A stretch of 64,000 nucleotides of DNA, taken from positions 1 through 64,000 of the forward strand of contig NZ_QRDZ01000035.1 of NCBI RefSeq assembly GCF_003386235.1. Direction: 5' to 3'. The notes beneath the pieces were generated by a model, which had not been told where the DNA came from, searched no databases, and saw only the letters and a list, made by a program, of their open reading frames with translations. Below, one piece after another: positions 60,274-64,000 of the stretch. The translations under genes were made by a program, and so were the position numbers. This DNA is from Cohnella phaseoli (GTDB lineage Bacteria; Bacillota; Bacilli; Paenibacillales; Paenibacillaceae). Position 1 is the first letter of the stretch; each line of letters opens with the position of its first letter.

Positions 60274-61883
60274 CTACAATAATTAACACAGTGGAAGTTC
60301 AACCGGATGCAAGAAGGATGATCGAAGGGCTTCGTGACACTGGATATAAATTTAATACAGCAATGGCAGATATAATTGATAACTCGATAGCTGCTGGCGC
60401 AACATTGGTAGATATCAGAATTATAATGGATTACATTGGTGATATAACAATCTATATTGCTGATAATGGCTCCGGGATGGACGAAGAGGGGCTTATAAAC
60501 GCAATGCGTTACGGTTCAAATGAGAGACCGGATCCTGGAAGCCTTGGAAAGTTTGGTCTTGGACTTAAGACTGCTTCTACTGCCTTTTGCAGGTCTCTTT
60601 CAGTGACGAGCAGATCAGCTGGGAACGGAACCGTGCTTAAGGCACGATGGGACCTGGATCATGTGAGTATTCAGAAGTGGAATTTACTTTTTTTGAATCC
60701 AGACCAAGAAGAAATGAAGTTGCTTGCAGATGTGACGGAAGGAGGCGCCGGAACAATTGTAACTTGGGAGAAAGTTGACCGGGTTTTAAAAACATACTCT
60801 GAGCAAGGTGGCACCTATGCACGACGGGCACTTGAGCGAATTCAAGAAAGTCTCGCAGACCATATATCAATGGTCTATCAGCGTTTCCTTGATCCAAGTT
60901 ATACGGACGCAAATAATGTAATAATTCGTTTGAATGAAAAGGCAATCGAAGCGTGGGATCCATTTTGCTCTCAGGAACCCTATACCGAAGTTGTTGCAGA
61001 ACGGAGACAGGAAGTAGAATTGCCTGATGCGCAAACAACCACGTCTTTTTTTATTAAAGCTTATGTCATTCCAAGAAAAGAACAATTCAGTAGTGAGGAA
61101 GAAGCCAAGAAAGCTAAGCTTACAAATGATCGCCAAGGATTCTATGTATATCGTGAAAATAGACTTATCCATTACGGGGATTGGCTGGGAATGTTTCGTA
61201 ATGAGCCACATGGAACCTTGCTACGTGTAGAGTTTTCTTTTGATCACACTCTGGATGATGCCTTTAATGTAGATATCAAGAAATCAAATATTCTCTTAAA
61301 TGATGACTTGTACAACTGGTTGAAAGATCAATTCCTTCCTGCGCCTAGAAGAGCCGCAGATGACCGGTATCGTAAAGGTGTGAATAAAGGTGTGGGCAAG
61401 GCCGCCAAAGGAGCACATGATGGTTCAAACGCGGGTATTGGTTCAAAGGAAAAAGCTGTTCAAATGGCTAATATTGAAGTGACAGATGAGGAAAATAATG
61501 AAGTTGAAGTGACGAATAAAAAGGGAAGGTTTAAAATCAAGTTACCTTTAATCGAATCTGCCAAGGAAGGTGAGGTTCACGTTACTGCAGTTGATTCTGT
61601 AGACGATGGCCTTCTATGGGAACCTTGTTTAATTGATAAACACCATGCTGTTAGAATCAACACATCTCATCCCTATTATCACAAAGTATATGTTCCAAAT
61701 TTATTATCAGGAGTGACGATTCAAGGTATGGACTCTTTATTATGGGCGATGTGTGAAGCAGAGTTAGGGACGATAAATGATGACACAAAATATTATATCA
61801 AAGAATTGAGGTATGAAGTCTCCAAGCTGCTTCGCAAGTTAGTGGAAGATCTGCCAGAACCGGATATCAATAATGGTGATTGA
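60270..61883 (+). CDS. MORC-like GHKL ATPase
   Basis: A 537-residue protein with a complete GHKL (Hsp90/MutL) ATP-binding site: N-box MADIIDNSI (32-40), G1 box DNGSGM (65-70) and G2 box LGKFGLGLKTAS (92-103). It is followed by an S5-like second domain and a C-terminal region of about 250 residues, the layout of bacterial MORC proteins, not of MutL (no endonuclease motif is seen). ATP would close the dimer around DNA, as known for MORC. ATG 60270 has GGAGGG seven bases upstream and overlaps the stop of the B3 gene; the frame from 60252 is only an extension. It is followed by a 259-base gap without genes. Confidence 0.83.
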   Translation: MTTIINTVEVQPDARRMIEGLRDTGYKFNTAMADIIDNSIAAGATLVDIRIIMDYIGDITIYIADNGSGMDEEGLINAMRYGSNERPDPGSLGKFGLGLKTASTAFCRSLSVTSRSAGNGTVLKARWDLDHVSIQKWNLLFLNPDQEEMKLLADVTEGGAGTIVTWEKVDRVLKTYSEQGGTYARRALERIQESLADHISMVYQRFLDPSYTDANNVIIRLNEKAIEAWDPFCSQEPYTEVVAERRQEVELPDAQTTTSFFIKAYVIPRKEQFSSEEEAKKAKLTNDRQGFYVYRENRLIHYGDWLGMFRNEPHGTLLRVEFSFDHTLDDAFNVDIKKSNILLNDDLYNWLKDQFLPAPRRAADDRYRKGVNKGVGKAAKGAHDGSNAGIGSKEKAVQMANIEVTDEENNEVEVTNKKGRFKIKLPLIESAKEGEVHVTAVDSVDDGLLWEPCLIDKHHAVRINTSHPYYHKVYVPNLLSGVTIQGMDSLLWAMCEAELGTINDDTKYYIKELRYEVSKLLRKLVEDLPEPDINNGD

Positions 61884-62142
61884 TATCAACAAGTTTCATA
61901 TTAATGAGATGTTAAGTGAATTATGCGGCATTCACTTCTTGGTTTTGGTGGAGATGAGAAAGGGATCTAAATTCAAGTGAATACTTTGTAAACCGATTAC
62001 ATTTTTTTTGGAATAGGTTCATACAATGCTTCCTCAAATCAAAGGAAATATTCGCCTTCTTTAGAAATCGGGTATGAAGTATTTTAATGCTTGAAGTACA
62101 TGTATGGACCTATTGATTTTAGAATATAATTGATGAATAGGA

Positions 62143-62586
62143 ATGATGATTTTGTTACTAGAAGAGACAGAGAAATATTATGTCGAGTTACCGAAATTCT
62201 GTCCTCTTGAAGGCGCTCACTGTGTTAATGAGAATCTCACGGTGTATCGTTTTGTAGCGCATGATATTCCAAGCGAAAATGATTTCCGGCCTGTTGGTTT
62301 AAACCCTCAAAAGAGTTATTTCAAGAAAAAACCAGAAACATATTGCAAATCGCTCGCTTTATCTGTACTTACAGATTTAAAGGAAGCAGAAACAGCCCTA
62401 AGTGGAATGAGTGAAAGGTTTGCAGCTTCGAGATTTGTAGCTGAAGGTGTAATCACCCCAACATGTGGAAGAATAAAGAGTACTCCTGGTCCGATAGGTG
62501 AATCTCATATAAGTTGGTGGCCTTATTTGGGCGTGGTTCCTAGTCTGTCATTTAAAGTTACTGGGGGAGTTTCCCGTGGATTTTGA
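62143..62586 (+). CDS. hypothetical protein (147 aa) of the MORC-type operon
   Basis: I do not recognise this protein. Visible features are ETEKYYVELPKFCPLEGAHC near the N-terminus, a lysine-rich middle (QKSYFKKKPETYCKSLALS), and GESHISWWPYLGVVPSLSF near the end, with three conserved-looking cysteines. The start is ATG 62143 or 62146; GGA lies just upstream. Its last 11 bases overlap the next gene, so the two are coupled. It has the size of a regulatory or effector partner; function unknown. Confidence 0.6.
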   Translation: MMILLLEETEKYYVELPKFCPLEGAHCVNENLTVYRFVAHDIPSENDFRPVGLNPQKSYFKKKPETYCKSLALSVLTDLKEAETALSGMSERFAASRFVAEGVITPTCGRIKSTPGPIGESHISWWPYLGVVPSLSFKVTGGVSRGF

Positions 62587-63853
62587 TTCTGTAATAACGC
62601 CTTTGGGCGAGCTGTTCATAACCGACGTTCTCCTATTTATTGATGAACCCAAAATATTTATTTGCAAAGATGAAAAAAACTCTCTTTTTTTGGCTTATTT
62701 TATTGATTCGAACAATAACCTTGACGAATGGTTTTTCGTAAAAATTAGCGAAAATCGAGTGGATGAGATTGTTACCGGAAATATCTCAATTAAAGCCGTC
62801 CTCCAAAATCCTGAGTCGGGATGGTTATGGAAAGCGTTTCTTCATTATGAAGATGATGGTCTTTCCCGGATAATACAAATTGATCAACATCAGATTAGCA
62901 AAGCAGATCTCCCGGCGAAAGAAGTAAAAATAATATTGAAAAATAATACTAATCATGTATATTCATCAAACGAAATTGCTGTAAGCCACCGCTCAAAACA
63001 TTTGAGAGAACTTCCCAATGAATATTTAGTAGGAAAAAAGATAGCTGAGCTACCACCAAGAAAAAATACGACTTTACAAGAATCTTTGGAAACCAAAAGA
63101 GATGTACTGGACGTGTCCTTAAGAATTAATAATGAGTTCTCTTCTGAGTTGGATCTGGAGGTCTTTGGTTCAACACTAACCACAATCCAGCAACTAATGT
63201 ACGCTCTTGATAATAGATGGTCAGGTAAGAGTAAGGCTCCGCAGCAGGTCAGGAAAAATAATGCACTAAACGTCACAACATTATTTGCAGCTTCTTTCGG
63301 GATAAGAATTAAGTCCCAAAATACAAGGGACTTGGCTCAAGAACCGGAGATGACGAATAGTTTAGGAGATTTTCTGGATTTGCTAGGCTGCAGTAAAAAT
63401 GCCGAACAACTTGAAAATAGATTAAAGACTCTCAAGCCGAAAGCAGTAACTTTATTTAAAAACCTTTTAGAGACTTTCAATGAACACCAGATTGAGCCCA
63501 AAATTGAGTTTGCTAGTCCAAACAACACATACAAAGAAACAAAATTGAATAGCATACAAATCCATAATGCTGTAGGTGTAATAAAGCAAAGTGGTGAGCA
63601 GTCGTCCAAAGTAATTGAGATGGAAGGTGAATTAACAGGTCTATCTTTTGAAAGTGGGAAATTTGAACTTAGAAATGAATCGGCTGAATTGATTTCAGGA
63701 AGAATTGTGAGTTTTCTTGAAAAGAAAAACTATAGGCTGTTCGAAAAAGTATCTGTGTCTCTGTTGCAAAAAGAAATACTAAACTCCTTCTCCGGAAAAA
63801 AACAAATTATGTATGATTTGCTCAATATTAAATTTATCGAAATTGAAGATTAA
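62576..63853 (+). CDS. hypothetical protein (425 aa) of the MORC-type operon
   Basis: GTG 62576 has GGGGAG six bases upstream and lies inside the end of the preceding gene. The first about 120 residues (DSVITPLGELFITDVLLFID, FLAYFIDSNNNLDEWFFVKI, GWLWKAFLHYEDDG) recall the DUF6575-like family as far as I remember it; the last about 250 residues form two mixed alpha/beta parts (LRINNEFSSELDLEVFGSTL; IEMEGELTGLSFESGKFELR). No nuclease, methylase or ATPase motif is visible. Its fixed place at the end of the operon suggests a structural or sensing role. The remaining 147 bases of the window show no gene. Confidence 0.6.
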   Translation: MDFDSVITPLGELFITDVLLFIDEPKIFICKDEKNSLFLAYFIDSNNNLDEWFFVKISENRVDEIVTGNISIKAVLQNPESGWLWKAFLHYEDDGLSRIIQIDQHQISKADLPAKEVKIILKNNTNHVYSSNEIAVSHRSKHLRELPNEYLVGKKIAELPPRKNTTLQESLETKRDVLDVSLRINNEFSSELDLEVFGSTLTTIQQLMYALDNRWSGKSKAPQQVRKNNALNVTTLFAASFGIRIKSQNTRDLAQEPEMTNSLGDFLDLLGCSKNAEQLENRLKTLKPKAVTLFKNLLETFNEHQIEPKIEFASPNNTYKETKLNSIQIHNAVGVIKQSGEQSSKVIEMEGELTGLSFESGKFELRNESAELISGRIVSFLEKKNYRLFEKVSVSLLQKEILNSFSGKKQIMYDLLNIKFIEIED

Positions 63854-64000
63854 CAGGAAATGGTAAATGCAATCATACCTTGGTGCGGTCTGGGATTTGC
63901 AGGTCTCATCATAGTAATATTTCAGCCCACAGACTCCCAAAAATAAACAATAGGGGGACCCTTATTGATATTCGTCTTAGTAATGATATAGTGAGTCTAA

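Noticed and set aside
57939..63853. DISARM, BREX or Zorya assignment for the right-hand operon
   Set aside because: No DUF1998, PglZ, BrxL, MotA/B-like or methyltransferase component is visible; only a SNF2 ATPase is shared with such systems.

Overview
The window looks like a piece of a Paenibacillus-type chromosome (Bacillota). The support is indirect: strong GGAGG-type ribosome binding sites, S-layer-homology (SLH) surface proteins, a ChiA1-like chitinase, Lpl/Ytc-type sugar importers without their own ATPase, CcpA-like (cre) and Fur-like boxes, and tmRNA fragments of the Paenibacillus kind. The middle is GC-richer core-like DNA; both ends (about 1-5.1 kb and 57.3-64 kb) and the stretch 46.8-51.3 kb are visibly AT-richer and accessory in character.

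Region 1 (1-5.1 kb) is an ssrA-associated island zone. Four degenerate copies of the tmRNA 3' end lie in tandem. Between them sit an IS3 transposase remnant, a NucS-like PD-(D/E)XK nuclease with an EVE/PUA-like tail, a membrane gene split by an in-frame TGA, the tail of an Rpn-family nuclease, and two overlapping unknown genes. No integrase and no full-length ssrA is visible.

Region 2 (5.1-17.7 kb) holds a ferredoxin-NADP reductase-like flavoprotein with Fur-like boxes, a 52-bp tandem repeat, two tandem HI0933-family flavoproteins overlapping by 4 bp, an SLH-anchored PHP-domain protein, an unknown Zn-ribbon protein, a SEC-C protein, and a MarR / DoxX / MFS efflux cluster with dyad operators.

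Region 3 (17.8-38.8 kb) is a polysaccharide-utilisation region: a modular chitinase; two paralogous GntR-LacI hybrid regulators; a binding-protein-dependent importer (lipoprotein plus two permeases); a GH38 alpha-mannosidase; a GH2-type glycosidase; and a secreted pectate-lyase-3-type beta-helix protein with four carbohydrate-binding-like repeats. A shared box (ACAAATAATCAT) and cre-like sites tie these genes into one regulon.

Region 4 (38.9-51.4 kb) has a 2588-residue SLH-RHS surface protein with a variable C-terminal domain. It is followed by decayed mobile DNA: an orphan gene fragment, a cluster of 18-bp repeats resembling transposase-binding sites, an IS110 remnant, and a 5'-truncated group II intron with a broken maturase. 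Within this stretch is a small operon encoding a secreted protein and a 51-residue membrane protein, a bacteriocin/immunity-like pair. A 67-bp direct repeat brackets the decayed stretch.

Region 5 (51.4-57.1 kb) has an AraC regulator fused in frame, through its own intergenic Fur box, to a siderophore-binding lipoprotein, then a second AraC regulator divergent from a GH78 alpha-rhamnosidase-like enzyme.

Region 6 (57.3-64 kb) is a compact operon: SNF2 ATPase, stand-alone B3/EcoRII-N DNA-binding protein, MORC-like GHKL ATPase, and two unknown proteins. It resembles predicted MORC/MutL-type restriction or defence systems but shows no methyltransferase and no recognised nuclease here. It is the best candidate for an undescribed system.
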